DNA of 64,000 nt from contig JAJEKV010000800.1 of assembly GCA_021234155.1 (NCBI GenBank), forward strand, positions 24,514-88,513, in the 5' to 3' direction. The position numbers and the translations under genes are program-made. Every line of letters starts with the position of its first letter. The first letter of the stretch is position 1. The notes below the pieces were generated by a model, which did no database searches, was not told where the DNA came from, and was given only the letters and a program-made list of their open reading frames with translations. This stretch comes from Isoetes taiwanensis (lineage: Eukaryota; Streptophyta; Lycopodiopsida; Isoetales; Isoetaceae). Positions 21,325 through 34,489 of this stretch are shown here, piece by piece.

Positions 21325-22300
21325 TTTTATTTTTTTTGTTGAAGGACATCCGGACTTTATTCAATCAAAGAGTCAAATACAAGTATAAATCAGAGACGGG
21401 GAATAAAATCTCGGTGGATAAGCGAGACCCACCGAAAGTGAAACAACACGCCTAAGCATAGAGTGCACATCCAAATACTCCTCAAAATCAATCGCCTCTT
21501 GCGAGGGCAAGTGAAGAACAATGATCACGACTTTACAATGTAACCTTTGGCTTCTTGGAGAACACAATTATCGCCACATCCGCACCTTTGAAGATTACCA
21601 ATCTTAGTCTTTTCGGAATAGTCCAAAGCAACCATCCTAACGCTAGATGAAAAGCCCGGCCTTGTAACTTCGGCCCGGTACTTGGGTAAATTGCCAAAAG
21701 CAGTTGTTGACTTGTTAGTGAAACACGAAAAAGGGAAAACAAATCCCATACCGTCTAAGGTGTTCACACATGAAAAGCAATGCTCAATGGTCTCGGATCC
21801 ACGCTTGCATCTTTGGACGATTTGATATTTTGAGGGTTAAACTTATGGACAAGCACATTAACCCAAGCAGACACCTATGAAGAATCTGCCGCAAAGAAGC
21901 GCCACTTTAGGATGGTAACGGCCATGCCCAAGACCACACCTTACGCCATTGAAGAGGAGGAAGTTGAAGAGACCACTTATTAGGCGGAGGAAGAATATAA
22001 TATCAAGCAACAATCGATACATAGAGTTTACAAGTTTGCACTCCTTAATTTCTTCAGAGGAAAAGCCATACCAAAATATCTTCTTGGTGTGGCGTAATAG
22101 GTATGAAAATCAGCAACTTTTTGCCAAAGAACTCTATCCCATCGCCCCAATAGAAACTTTAACCGAAAAAGCCTCCCATGTCGGCAAGCGGCACAGTCAT
22201 ACCATCTTTGCAATAGTTAAGATTCCAGCACTTTTCCAAACGTCTTTGAGTCAATGGGTAATTTGTAAAGCAAAGTGGTTGATTGTCTACCCGGAAAAAA
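21325..22300 (-). mobile_element. LINE 3' end remnant (zf-RVT region)
   Basis: The minus strand gives broken text resembling the zinc-binding C-terminus of L1-type LINE ORF2: GRFFIGVCLG, then ETIEHCFSCVNTLDGMGF (near 21770) and GFSSSVRMVALDYSEK (21660-21600). A T-rich tract at 21321-21340 would be the poly(A) tail on the minus strand. A similar remnant follows at 22430-23060. Confidence 0.55.
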
Positions 22301-22429
22301 AAAATATCAAAAATATTTTATGCAACATCTTTTAAAATAGTCTTTTGGGAGTGGGCTTAATGATGCGAACAAAAAGTTTTGGAAAAACGTCAAATCACCG
22401 GAAGAAAAAAAAAAAAAAAAAAAGGATGA

Positions 22430-23060
22430 GCGTGGATTTTATTACTCAAAAGAATACAAAGAGTACATGGGGGACTCAAAACCTAGTGGAGAAGATGTCC
22501 AAGAGAGCAACACTACCCACACCCACCACATATATAACACAAAAAAGTTGAGAATACATATCACCATGAGCACAACTGTTTGCTATGAGTAAGTCCGAAT
22601 CAAGATATCGCCTCCCAAATGACACTCTTGACATCACCCTTAAGGAAGAACACTTGTGCGCCTTTACAATGCTTACTCACAGCATCACTAAGCACTTTAC
22701 GTATTTGAAAAGACCTATCCCTTGAAGATGAGGAGATTTCGTCTCTTCCGGATGGGCCGGACCAAATGGTCCAAGCGGATGCTGGTGAAAAGCCCTCTTT
22801 GCCAACTTGTCCCAAGAACTAGGATAGTGACAATAGGGACCTGTGACTATTCAAGTTAGAATGGAAAAGGCTCAAAAGCCACCAAGCAAGTCCGAACATG
22901 GTGACACAAGAAATTGCTCAATTGTCTCATTCCTCTCGCATGCAAAGAGGGGATCCACGTAGACTTTTTACTTTAAATCTATGAACAACATTGTTTGTTC
23001 GCACCCGGAAAAATGATCGTCAATCGAGGAAAAACTTCTGACAGAGCCCATAACCTACCG
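22430..23060 (-). mobile_element. Second LINE 3' end remnant
   Basis: Same kind of sequence as the preceding remnant: ACERNETIEQFL (about 22945-22905) matches the zf-RVT pattern C...ETIEHFL, followed by a terminal block WTIWSGPSGRDE (about 22770). Heavily broken. An A run at about 22405-22424 lies just outside it but on the wrong strand to be its tail. Confidence 0.5.
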
Positions 23061-23754
23061 GGCATAAACAATTGTATTTCACTACATTATGTCGATTAAA
23101 ATAGAATCTTTTGCAATCTAGACCACGTACCACCAATAAAACCATAGACAAAATCTACAACTAGATTAAAGATTTCAACCACTGTTGCCTTGGCTATGCA
23201 AGCACAACACCTCCACATCAACACCATTTATCTCAAAACTAAAGCCCTATTACTTGCCCTTAAATACTGCAGAACAATCAAAGGATTTAAGCCATTTCTT
23301 GCTATACAGATTGATTGATAATCTAGAACATGTTACCATGCCTAGAAATGATATAAAGTATTCAAATGCACAAGTTCCTGTCTGTACATGCATCCACCTT
23401 TTGATTTTGACCAAATAAGAAATCAAAAGACTCATAAAACCTAAGTAAGAACGATCCTGCATCCTGCCTTACCTTGAACTCCACTTCCTTAGTACGTTTG
23501 GACTTGAAAAGTGCAAGTCCATTATATAGAATCATGATTTGTTACATTTTATATATTCCTTGTATATCAACATGATGTTGGGCATTGATGCAGTTTATCT
23601 ACCAAATTAATTTTGCAATGTCATTTGTTGTGCGTGAGAAGTAGAATAATGATATGCCTTGTAATGGGCTATGACACACCCATCAACTGTTTGAATGTTG
23701 GCTTGCAAACAGCTGAACATATTATGTTTTTGTATGAGTTCCTATTTAGATGTC

Positions 23755-24560
23755 ATTTATAGAGAATGTCGACATGAAAGGATTCCTCATTCTCTGAAGA
23801 GAAATAATCTAATAGTTTATGTCGTAACACACCGTAAAATATACTAAAGTGCACATTCTCTTGCTCGAAATGCTTATTTAGTATACTCATGTTAGGATTA
23901 GTAATGAATATTTTTCGACGTGTACTGCGAAATGTATCCAATACTAGTAGCATTATAAAGATCATGTGCCTCAGTAATTGAGTAAAGAAAGTTGTCATCA
24001 GCAAATGATTGCATACTTCTTGAGAACCGTTAGCTATTGACAACTCTTGGATAATGCCATCCCGATAGCCACAAAGAAAAGTTGGGATTCTGCCAAGATT
24101 GTAAAAAGCAAAAATGCCAACAACCCTGCAAATTCCTCCACCCATTACAACAATATTAGATGGCTCAGCCTGAAAAGATATAGTGGATCTGACTGAAGTA
24201 TAAGGCTTCATAACATTCTTGTAAATGAACTCCTCAAATCCAAGAGCAAGAAGATACTTCTCTAGGGATCTCTAATCAATACTATTTTGTACTTTAGCGT
24301 CAAATTTAAAGTACACCAATCTTTGACCCTCTAACCAAGCCCAATACATTCCTTCATATGCAACAGCCAAATTATTGAGAATGTGCTGGGGAAAAAAAAA
24401 AAATTGTGTTAAAGAGATGGATTTGGCCAGAATCTCTCAAACTCAATCGGCCAACATCTTGGCAAAGATCTTGTAAAGAGATGAAAGCATTGTAATAGAT
24501 TGGCAGTCGAAAATCGTCTTGAATTTCTTACTCTTTAGAATGAGCCAATTACAACTGGTA
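23755..24560 (-). mobile_element. LINE reverse transcriptase remnant
   Basis: The minus strand shows ITMLSSLYKIFAKMLAD near 24500 (the P-I-S/T-L-x-x-x-YK-I-x-AK block of L1 RT). Next come YFKFDAKVQNSID and SSFTRMLSLILQ-like text, and in an alternate frame FADDNFLYSIT (about 23995), the FADD catalytic motif. Many stops and shifts. The longest open block is 24211-23753. Confidence 0.6.
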
Positions 24561-26289
24561 TTCAAAACCTTATCAAGGCACCTCAATATTCGAAATTCAC
24601 AGAAGACATAATATGAGAACTACAACTGCTTTCAAATTCTCTTTACAATATTAGACTCAAGAAGGAGCCCTTACTCATGAGAGGTAATGCAATATACTTT
24701 AGTCAAAACGTCAGATTACATGTCCTTTTGAAAAGGCAATGGGTGTCTAGCAAAAAATGAAGAAAAGTATTGATGAAGATATTGCCTAAGATATATATGA
24801 TCAGAGATAAGAGAGCCATCTAACAACATCAAGAATGTACAGATATAGCGAGTTTCCTTCTTCTTGTAGCAGCAAAAAAGAAGCATTTACATCTTTCTCC
24901 ATCCTTGAACCACTGGAACCCTGCTCTCACTTGGCTTTTTATCAAAACTGACCCAAAAGTTCAAAATCAAAGTCAAAAGCATGTTAATGTTGAAGTTTAA
25001 GATAAGAAAGTGCTTGGGCACTATGGATTGCCCTTATGTCGTTGGAGAGGAGAGTTAGTTCCCAAACTAATTTTCAAACTAGATATGTACAAAATATAAC
25101 CTTATGAGGATCGAATTTGATCTTTCAAGACTTGTTTTCTTGATTTGAAAAATTGGGGGACTGACTAATGGCATTCTCAATAGTAGAGCTGATCTTGAAA
25201 TCTTTTTATCTATTATTTCAGCAATTGGAGGCCAAACAAGCTTGATAACCATGGATGAACCAAGATGAAGTGAGATATTAAAGATATTTGCATGAAATCT
25301 TGCAAGGGAAATGCTATAGTCTCATTTTTTGCATTTAAATGTTGCGAAAAAGATGTTATGGAGACTCATGCAAGAAATTACTGAGCATCATGCCTTTTAA
25401 CTTCTTTTAGGGGTGTAAGGCTAGCAAATGTATTGAGGTAGTTGGGTCAGACTACTAAGCATTTTCTAAAAGAAGCAAACTTTACTTGTGTTACCTTGCC
25501 AAACATTTGGCATCCATCTGCCAATGCACTCCATGCAACTGCCAATGCAACTTTTGCAATAAAACCAAAGAATGGCAACACACATCCATAGTCCTCCATT
25601 GTCATCAGGGCATGTACATCTACTAATGCACAAGCTCACCTAAACATCAACCTTTGCATTGCAATTGATAGAGTAACAAATAATCTGGTCAATGATGATG
25701 TAAAGTCTTCAAATATGTTGGGCATGGTCTTATGTTTCTTACATCAATAAACAACTCCACCTATTAAGCAAGATATTATAAGAAGTTGCCTCTAACTATT
25801 CATTTTCTTGCCTAGTCTTTAAAAATATCAATTCTTCCTCCGTCTCCTTATTGTTCAAATGCATGAATGACGATCCAATCATCTATGCTTAAATCCCACA
25901 TCCCTAATTAAGTGCTTACTGATTGTGGTTGCTAGATCTTATATACATGAATTTAGCAGCACTTTCTAGAGCATCTGATAAATTCGGCTAGTAGATTTTC
26001 TAATGTAGGTTGGTAATTCAACAACCCTAAATAAACCATAGAGCTATCTAGAATATTCGACGGACAAAAGTCTGCTAAGCTACATAAGCATTAAATATCT
26101 TGTATTATGCCTCGCATAAGCTCTGCCATTTTATGTTCAGCCATTACTCTAGGTGAAGAACTGATCTCCATCAATCTCTGTAAGCTGACAATCATGCAAA
26201 TATCCCTATTCTAAGGGGCATCAGAGATATTTACCTGCTTCATTATGCCCACAAACAAAATTGGCCTTCAAAGGCATTTGCTTTGGTGG
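24561..26289. other. No supported gene
   Basis: AT-rich DNA between two LINE remnants. No motif seen on either strand; it may be further decayed LINE sequence. Confidence 0.35.
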
Positions 26290-27760
26290 AGAGGTGCTTC
26301 CTTATCCATGGTTGGGAGAGTGCGGATAGCTAAATCTGTCCTTAACTCATCCCCAAAAATTCGAGGAGATCATTGCGCTAGTTTGCAACTTTGGGTGGGG
26401 TGGCAATGAGACAGGTGCAATTGTAAAAATTGCATGGAGCAAATGCATCCGCCCCAAAAAGGATGGAGGCTTAGGTATATCTGATCTCAAACTTCATAGT
26501 AAAATTGTTCTTTCCAAGTTTCTTTAGCAGAAACTATTGGGCCATGTTCAGTCATGTGGAATGTGTCTGCTTGTTCAGTCTTAGGAGCATTGTCTTGCTT
26601 TTGGCAAATCTGCAGTCAAACCTCAGTTACCTTCAGTGATGCTTTTAGTGGTGAATATTCGCAAAAGACAAATTTTTAGGGATATTCGACTCGTTCTGAT
26701 TCGTACCAACATTGGCTTTTTGGGCATCACAAAATTGCCTGCAAGTCCTTGAGATTTGTGTGACTTGATAGAGTTTTCCTTGTTGCATTAGGTAATGTAT
26801 TTCATGGGATCAATTTGGTTTTAGAACGAAATAATTACCTAGAAATGCTAGATTTCCTCCATAAAGACTTCTATTTTTGTGCCTTGAATCATACCCATTT
26901 CTTCTTTGAGTAAAGTTATAAATGTATTTGCTTATAATTTTGAATTATAAAGCTTCAACAACAAAAATTTGCCAAATAACGATGAGAAGAAATGGATTAT
27001 TTAACATATTCGCCATTAAAACTAGTTTTATTCTTCTTTATATTCGCCAACCATTCTATATAAATTGCATTGAAAAAATAAATAAAAGCATCTATTGAAT
27101 GCTTGACAAACCGTGAGGCCTTTGGTGGCCATTGACCCGCAACATTGCATGCAAACTTCTTCTCCTTTCTTATGGACTCCTCTTCAGTGCCTCCCACTTG
27201 TGGCTTCCTTGCACCTGAGAACACAGAGAAGGTGGCAGGACACCAGTGTTTCCACGCTCCAGACATGGTATTGCAATGAACACCTTCTTACTTGGCAAGC
27301 ATTTCGTGAAAAATATCATTTGGTTGTGTAGGACTTTCGGGTATAAGAGATCGTTGCTGACAACATCCCTCTTATGTCTAACTACGGGAAGGAAGGGGTT
27401 TAGAAAACTAATAGAGACATTACACTGGGCAAGGATTTAGTTCGACATTGCTACAGATCCTGATGTCTGCTCCCCCTTGCCTCCATCTTCACATTGGGCA
27501 TTGACAGTGCAAGAGGAGCATCTCCATCACATGTGGAACTGCATCTGGAATAAAAATATCATCCCTAAGCACTCGGTGCTTCTTTTGCAGATTCTTCATC
27601 GTTCAGTCAGAGTAAATGTGAAGATCCACTTGTTCAAACCACGAGTAAGCCCACTCTGCCCCGTATCCAAACTGTTGCCTGAGACTATCGAACATTGCAT
27701 TGTCTTGTGTGATAATGTTCATACCCACATGGGCGTGGATTAAAGCTCGTTTTCGGTCAA
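26290..27760 (+). mobile_element. LINE C-terminal remnant (zf-RVT) on the plus strand
   Basis: At about 26396-26520 a frame reads GNETGAIVKIAWSKC then PKKDGGLGISDLKL, the usual block after the RT domain of plant L1 elements. At 27477-27743 the frame reads WNCIWNKNIIPKHSVLL, LQILHRSVRV and LCPVSKLLPETIEHCIVLC, the zinc-binding zf-RVT domain with a C to S change. It is in the opposite orientation to the RT remnant at 24 kb, so it is a separate copy or an inverted piece. Confidence 0.65.
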
Positions 27761-29373
27761 ATCTCAACAGTCAGCAAATTCTTCTCGGTTCACTCCCTGG
27801 ATGTTGGCCGACCCTTAGGAAACTAGCGTTCCCCATTATATGAGTGTTGGTGTATTGGGTCATTTGGAAAAGCCAGTGCCACCTTTTGTTTAAAAACATT
27901 GTCGCTGCTCCAGATCAAGTACTTTAGGAGATTAAGGATAGGTTATATGATCAGTATATGGTATCCAGACTATCTGATGATGATAAAGATGAGATTTGGA
28001 GATCTTATCTCTATCTCATCTAATATTTCGGTATTTAATATAACTTCAAAGACTAGTGGGTTTTTTTTGTGGGGCTAATAGTGAATCTTTCTTAGTAAAT
28101 GATCTATTTTTACTACTAACCAATTCCAAATATATTGATGTTCTTTTTTCATTTGTCTATATTTCATAATTACTACTTATGCATTTCTTCCATCTTTCGT
28201 TCAATTGGATGATGACTCTCTCAATTAAAGTTATGCTAGTTGGGCTCCAAATTGTGCCAAGATGTCTTAGGAATATGGCTTCGAGGATAATTTAATCACT
28301 TTTACTACTCATTTCACTAGAATTACCTTCTCTAATTTATTAAAGTTTGATAGAAAAAACATTTTATCTCGTAGGTGTGTGAAAAAGACTACTCACTTCA
28401 ATAAGATTACTTTCTTTAGTTTTTTAAAGTTTGATAGAGAAAACAATTTATTCGACGTGTGCATCGTGCAGACTACATTTTTATCTTCTTGTATGAAGAC
28501 ATGTTTTTCTTAAGCATAAGGCTACATTTTACTCTTCTTTTTATTAATACATTTTACTCTTAAAAGAAATGGGCTAAAGGCTTGCACAGAAAACAAAGCT
28601 TTTCCTTGAAAATGGAAAGAAATAGCCATGTCGGTTGTCTTACTTCCATTTTCGTCTTGCACATTCTCTACCTTTTATATTCTTTTTTTTGTTTGAAGGC
28701 AAGCTCTACCTTTTATATTCATCTTGCATATCCTAGATGCAAGTTGGTTTACTTCTCATCATGATCAATCCTTAGAAAATCATATGTGCCAAAACCATAC
28801 AAAGGTGGTGTTTGGTGGGAGCCTTAATTGGAATTCTTAGTTTTTATAGGAGATCCTATGCTTGCATGGCCCCTCTCATTTTTATTTATGCTTCCTTATT
28901 GAAGCACCACCATACGTCCTATCAAAGTCTGGGTGCGGAAATGCAAAGAATTTTTGGAACTTTTTTGGGCTGTTAGTGTCATAGTTTATACAATCATCCA
29001 TAACTGGTGTAGGAGCCCATTTGATACCCTTTCTACATATTGACTCGTAGCTGAAGAATATAGGATAAAAGAAGGTGAGCCCAGCCCTCTGTCCAGATGG
29101 AAGTAAGTTCAATGCCCTCTATAGGTTGCTCGTCGACAACTCGTCTCCTGAGTTCTGATCGTGCAAACTCTGTGCTCTTCTTTTCTTCTTCTAAATTTTC
29201 GAATGGAACCCTTCATGTGAAGATTATCTAACTCCTTCATGATTCTCCACGTCCATTTCCTTCCTAGTGTGATGAGAATATGACTTATACCATGCCTATT
29301 TATATCTGCACGCACCAGCTGATAACCAATGTGGCGTTTTTGGTTTAAGGGATTGCTATTTATTGGTCTAGCT
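27761..29373. other. No supported gene
   Basis: AT-rich noncoding DNA. Two similar blocks (tttgatagaaaaaacattttatctcg near 28348 and its neighbour near 28430) form a diverged local direct repeat of about 80-90 bp. Confidence 0.35.
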
Positions 29374-32176
29374 TTATGTTTTCTCCAAGGACATCCCTTG
29401 CAGAACATTCAGAATCTTAACTGATAATTGTACTAAAACATTGGCTCCCAAGGTCGACATTGCCATATACTCTGCAGGCATTAAGCAAAGACTTCCATCC
29501 AGAAACATATTTGAACTGTATGGAGGAAGCATAGCTTCTGCTTCTTTGAAGTTTCCTGCACGACTTAGAAGGTCTATCATACAGCCATAATGAATTATAT
29601 CTGGTCTCAAGCCAAGGATTCCTGTCATATACCTAAAATACCACTGCCCTATTTGAACTGTATGGAGTGAAGCATAGCTTCTGCTTCTTTGAAGTTTCCT
29701 GCACGACTTAGAAGGTCTATCATACAGCCATAATGAATTATATCTGGTCTCAAGCCAAGGATTCCTGTCATATACCTAAAATACCATTGCCCTTCTTCAA
29801 TTAACCCTACATGACTGCATCCAATAAGAACACAAAGGAATGATACTTCATCTGGATTGATGCCATTCACTTCCATATTCTGAAAACACTGTACAGCCAA
29901 TCCAGCGTGACCATGCTGGGAAAATGCTTCAATCATCACGGTCCAGGAAACAATGGTCCGCTTCGCTAATTTGTCAAAGACTTGCATTGCCTCTACCAAG
30001 TGACCACAATTGGCATACATATCAACAATTGAATTTTCCATCACCACATCAACATCGGACTCGCCAACTTCATTGTGGATAAACTTTCCCAACTCAGCGG
30101 CCCCTATGCTGCCACAAACCTTCAAAATAGCCAGGAACGTCATTTTATTTGGTCTTATACCTGCTTCTTGCATCCTCTCAAACAAGTCAAGAGCCAAAAA
30201 GTCTTTACTGTATTCAGCACATCCTCCAATAATTGCAGTCCAGGAAACCACAGTTGCTCTAATACCTCTTTGTTCCATGCAGAGAAGATAATGCATGGCC
30301 TGTGCAATATTGCCTTGCTGTGCATGTCCTGCAATCAATGCAGTCCAGGAAACCACGTCTTCATCCGGCAGTGATACAAAAACTTCATGAGCTTCTTCCA
30401 TGCACATACATTTTACGTACATATCCACAAGTGTGTTCCCCAAGACATGATCCCGAATGAAGTTGGAATTTAATAATCCAACTGTGATGAAGCTTTCCAC
30501 GCTTATGCCTTGCATACTACTACATGCATGTAAGGTGCTCAGAAATGTGACTTTGTTTGGCATTCCAAAACCATTTCTTCAAAACAATCAAAAGCAAGTT
30601 TGGTTTCATGACTCTTAGCATAACCTGAAATCACTATACTCCATGTCACAACATCCCAGTCTAAAACATTACATAGACTGCTGCGTGCTTCCTTCAGGCT
30701 CCCACACATAGCATACATATCAATTATGGCATTCTGCAATGCCACATCAGAAAGTAGCCCTCTGCTAATAAGCAGGTCATGAATAAACCTACCATGCTCT
30801 AGTGCTTGTATGCTGCCACATGCTATCAGAATGCTTAGAAACACATTTGGATCTGCTTTCAAACGCTCCTCTTGCATCTCTTGAAAATAATTAATAGCAA
30901 GAGAGCCTTTACCATCATAAACACAAGCTGTTATCATTGCCTCCCATAATGCAACGTTCTCCTGCTGTTTGCTGAAAATTTTATGTGCCTCTTCTAGAGA
31001 GCCACATTTGCCATACATATGAACAAGGTTATTTCCAATCATAATGTCAGAATAAACTCCACAATTCATAATATGCTCATGAATAATTCGTCCCTGCTCT
31101 ATAGATCCATTTCTTGCACATGCTTTCAATATGCTGCAATAAATAACTGTATTTGGTCGCATGCCTTCTTGCTCCATCAGCTCAACATGTTTCAAGCCAA
31201 GAAGGACACCTTCCTCATGAGCACAAGCTGCAATCATTGCACCCCATGAGACAATGTCTCGCTGTTGCAACTTGTCAAAGGCAAATTGTGCCTCTTCCAA
31301 GCTCGAACATTTGGCATAAACATCAACAAGAGTACTTCCCACAGCAATATCCAAGTGCAGTTTATGAGCAATGATTAAATTGTGAATAAACCTTGCAAGG
31401 TTTATATCTACCAAGGCAATACAGGCTTTTGAGACGTTTAAAATGTGATTTTATCAGGCTTGATACCATCTTCTTGCATTTTGTAAAACATTCAAATGCA
31501 TAGGCACCTTTGCCATGCTTGGCATACCCAGAGATTAATATATTCAGGTTACAATGTTTGGATTTGACAAAACTTCAAAAACTGCATATGCTTCCTCTAG
31601 GCTTCCACACTTGGCATACATATCAACAAGACAGCTCCCCACTACAATGTCATATTGCAACCCAATTTCGATAACCTCGCTGTGGATAACTCTTCCATGA
31701 CTAATATTAAATGTGGCTGTGCAAGCTTTTATAACTGCAATATAGGCATGGTTATTGCCAGCAAGACCTGATAAGGGCATTCTGTGATTCAATTCTAGGG
31801 CGGTCCTGCCATGCCCAAGATTGACATGAGCTGAAATAATTGAACCCCATGTATACAAAGTAGGCTGCAGAATTTTTTCAAATGCCTCATTCGCATTAAC
31901 CAAACTTGCACAACAAGCAAACAAACGGATCAGATGATCACCTAAAACTGCCACAGAATCTAGGTTACTCTCAACCATGGAAAACTGCACCCTCTTGCCA
32001 TATTCCAAATCCTTCCGCACAGTACATTCCTGCATCATGCAATAAGCATTGTTTCTAGACAAGGAAATGCAGCGCTGTTCTCTAATTTCAAGTGCTTCCT
32101 TCACTCGGCCTTCCTCACAAAGTTTGTATAAAATTTCGGGATTCCTAACGATTACGCATGATGTCAAGCAACACAT
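29374..32176 (-). pseudogene. Pentatricopeptide repeat protein, PLS type (frameshifted)
   Basis: Organelle RNA-binding family (RNA editing, splicing or stability). Start MCCLTSCVIV at 32176. It is an intronless array of P, L and S repeats with repeated blocks such as GSCLVDMYAKCGSLEEAYAVF, DIVSWGAMIAACA, GNNLVHMYGKCGSLEEAH and VVSWTALIAGHAQQG. After the repeats come GLRPDIIHYGCMIDLLSRAG and, in another frame, WKSLLNACRVYGNVDLG, the E motif. I saw no DYW domain. Frame breaks: one base lost after NPNIVT (about 31545), single-base losses in homopolymers near 31480-31440, a small deletion near 30560 and a 142-bp tandem duplication at 29509-29792. The coding text is otherwise well preserved, so it is either a young pseudogene or affected by assembly indels. 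Expected length is over 900 residues. Confidence 0.92.
29509..29792. repeat. 142-bp tandem duplication inside the PPR gene
   Basis: Copies at 29509-29650 and 29651-29792 start with atttgaactgtatgga and end with ccactgccct or ccattgccct. They differ by about three bases. In the gene the junction creates a stop (SIQFK then TAG) just after LLSRAGNFKEAEAML. Confidence 0.95.
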
Positions 32177-33360
32177 TTCAATTCAATTGGCAAGTAATTC
32201 GCCATACCTGTCAGTCATATTAGTTTTGTCGTGACTATAATATCCAGTTCCCAGAAGAGGAGCAGAATGGAAAGGAGATAGGATTGCTTGCCATATAATT
32301 TTATTCTTTATTCTTCTATGAAGGAATTAATCTTTGTTTGCAAAGTCCTATCTCCACAAAAACACTAATAACATAGACTCGTACTCATAAAAGTCCTAAG
32401 ATGTTACATTATAGAGCTAACTTTTGACGTACGTTTCCCCCTGCTCTAAACTCCAATAGCATCTGGACACCTGTCATTTTTCATTCCAGGAATGTTTAAT
32501 AAATTTATTTATATTCTGTTTCTACTAACATTTTGGTTTTTAGTGGCATTCTGCATCTTTAGTTGCATTCTAGTGAAATCCAATATATCTACTTGCATTC
32601 AATCATGTGAGTCATGTCTAACATAGAATAAACAAAATACACAAAATCAAAATTATGATCAAGATTGAAAACTCCAATTATAACGAGACTTAGATCGACT
32701 TGTATTACATTGTATCTGAACAAAAGGATCATATATGAGAAAAATCAAAACAAAGCTATCAGATTATTACCGTATGAAAAGAGTCATTGTAGTAGAGTAT
32801 ATCGATGTCAAGTTCACTTTGCAGTACGAAAATTGAAGACGCAGTTATGAAAAGCACGACCTAGAACACCATTGAACTGATGAGTTGTTATCTCCCTCTC
32901 CAAATCATCCCAATGGCGATTCAAAAATTGTCGTCTTCAATCTCCTTGTCCTGTACACTAATGGCTCTTGAATCCACACTAACAGGTTCAACAATCTTTT
33001 GTAAACATCTTCAAACATTTGTCTAGAGCCACTTGCATCAAATGGATTCCATGCTATCTCCATGGCAGCCCTTACCTGCAACTCTATTGTTTTCTTATAC
33101 CTATAATGTACAACAATAAGTTAGTAATTTAATAAGGAAAATAAACCAATAAGAAACATTAAACGTTATCTTTGGAATGCCTTTGCGAGCGATGCCCTGT
33201 CATCACCTTCATTCCAACATCGTCGCTTGCTCCACCCATTAAAAGCAAATCAGCGCTAATGAGCTTCATCATATACTTCACCACCGCGACATCCGTAAAT
33301 CGAGATGAGGATAGCTACATGGCTCCTTCTTGCACTATTCCCTTGTACTTCCTAGTGTAA
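32177..33360. other. No supported gene
   Basis: 5' flank of the PPR gene and AT-rich DNA up to the LINE. No motif found. Confidence 0.4.
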
Positions 33361-34489
33361 GCTTAGGTAGGTTCCCCATATTTCGACCTTTCTTTGCTTC
33401 TTCACCCTCGAAGGCTAAGCCTGAATTTTTTCGACCTTTCAAGTACTATATGTAGAAGGCGATGTGGTGATATGTCTTCTTGATTTTCATTGAAGACCAA
33501 GGCGTTTCTCCTTTTCCATATTGACCGGATTGTCCGGGCCCTAGCTATATCAAAGGCCACCTTCTTCATGGCGCACCATTCTAGGGGAAGGATTCCCAAC
33601 AACAGTTCCTTGGTGCCTAATGGGTAATTCAAAGCTATCCGGACTCCACGCCCATACTACTTGCGACTTCTCACATTCCACCGGACAATGTTCTATAGAT
33701 TCTGTTCGGCCTCGCCTGGGGGCATCTTTGGGTTGGCGTTATTGTCCCATTTTGAGACTAGTTGATTGACCCTTGGAACCCCGCATGTATCACTTGCCTG
33801 GGAAGATATTTCTTTACGCATCTCTCCAGATGTTTTTAAGGTTTTCCTCCGTGATTACTAGTTTCCATTTGGTTGGTATTGGAAGTAAACCCTTAGTCCT
33901 CAAGCTTCACGTGAACTTGATTTCACAAACTTGTTTGGCAAAATCATGAGGGTGCAAAACCCATGGATTTTGATCTCTGTTGTTATAGTGTTTGGAAGTA
34001 TTGTGGCCACACATTCCCATATTATTTTGTCTGCGTCCTTTAAGGCAAAACGTACCTGAAATTCTGCCCAAACCGACTAATTGCTCTCCCTTGTACCATT
34101 GAGCACAAGAATCTATTCCACAAATTTTCCACCTTTTTTACGATCCTTGCATGACCACCATACCTAAGGGCCCTTGTTTGTTGTCGTAACCACCAGGGTA
34201 CCCACCATGGAGGGAAAGTCTGCGCTCGAATTTGTTGATGTCAAGTGTAAATAGTTTTTTTACGATTTGCCAAGCCAAAGTTAATCCCTTCGGGAATGGA
34301 GAAGCTTCTCTACATGGCTTAAGATAAAAAAAGAGTGACCATGGGAGTGAGACTTTGACGGAGAGCTTACTATGCTTACATGATGCTAATAGAGCCTGGT
34401 TGATGAGGTGCATACCTGGAGACTTCACCTCTTTCTGTAGGATCTTCCATATGAATTTGGCTATTAATACTTTGCTCGTAATGATATAT

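Noticed and set aside
22404-22424. Poly-A run as the tail of the adjacent LINE remnant
   Set aside because: The remnant is on the minus strand, so its tail should appear as poly-T on the plus strand.
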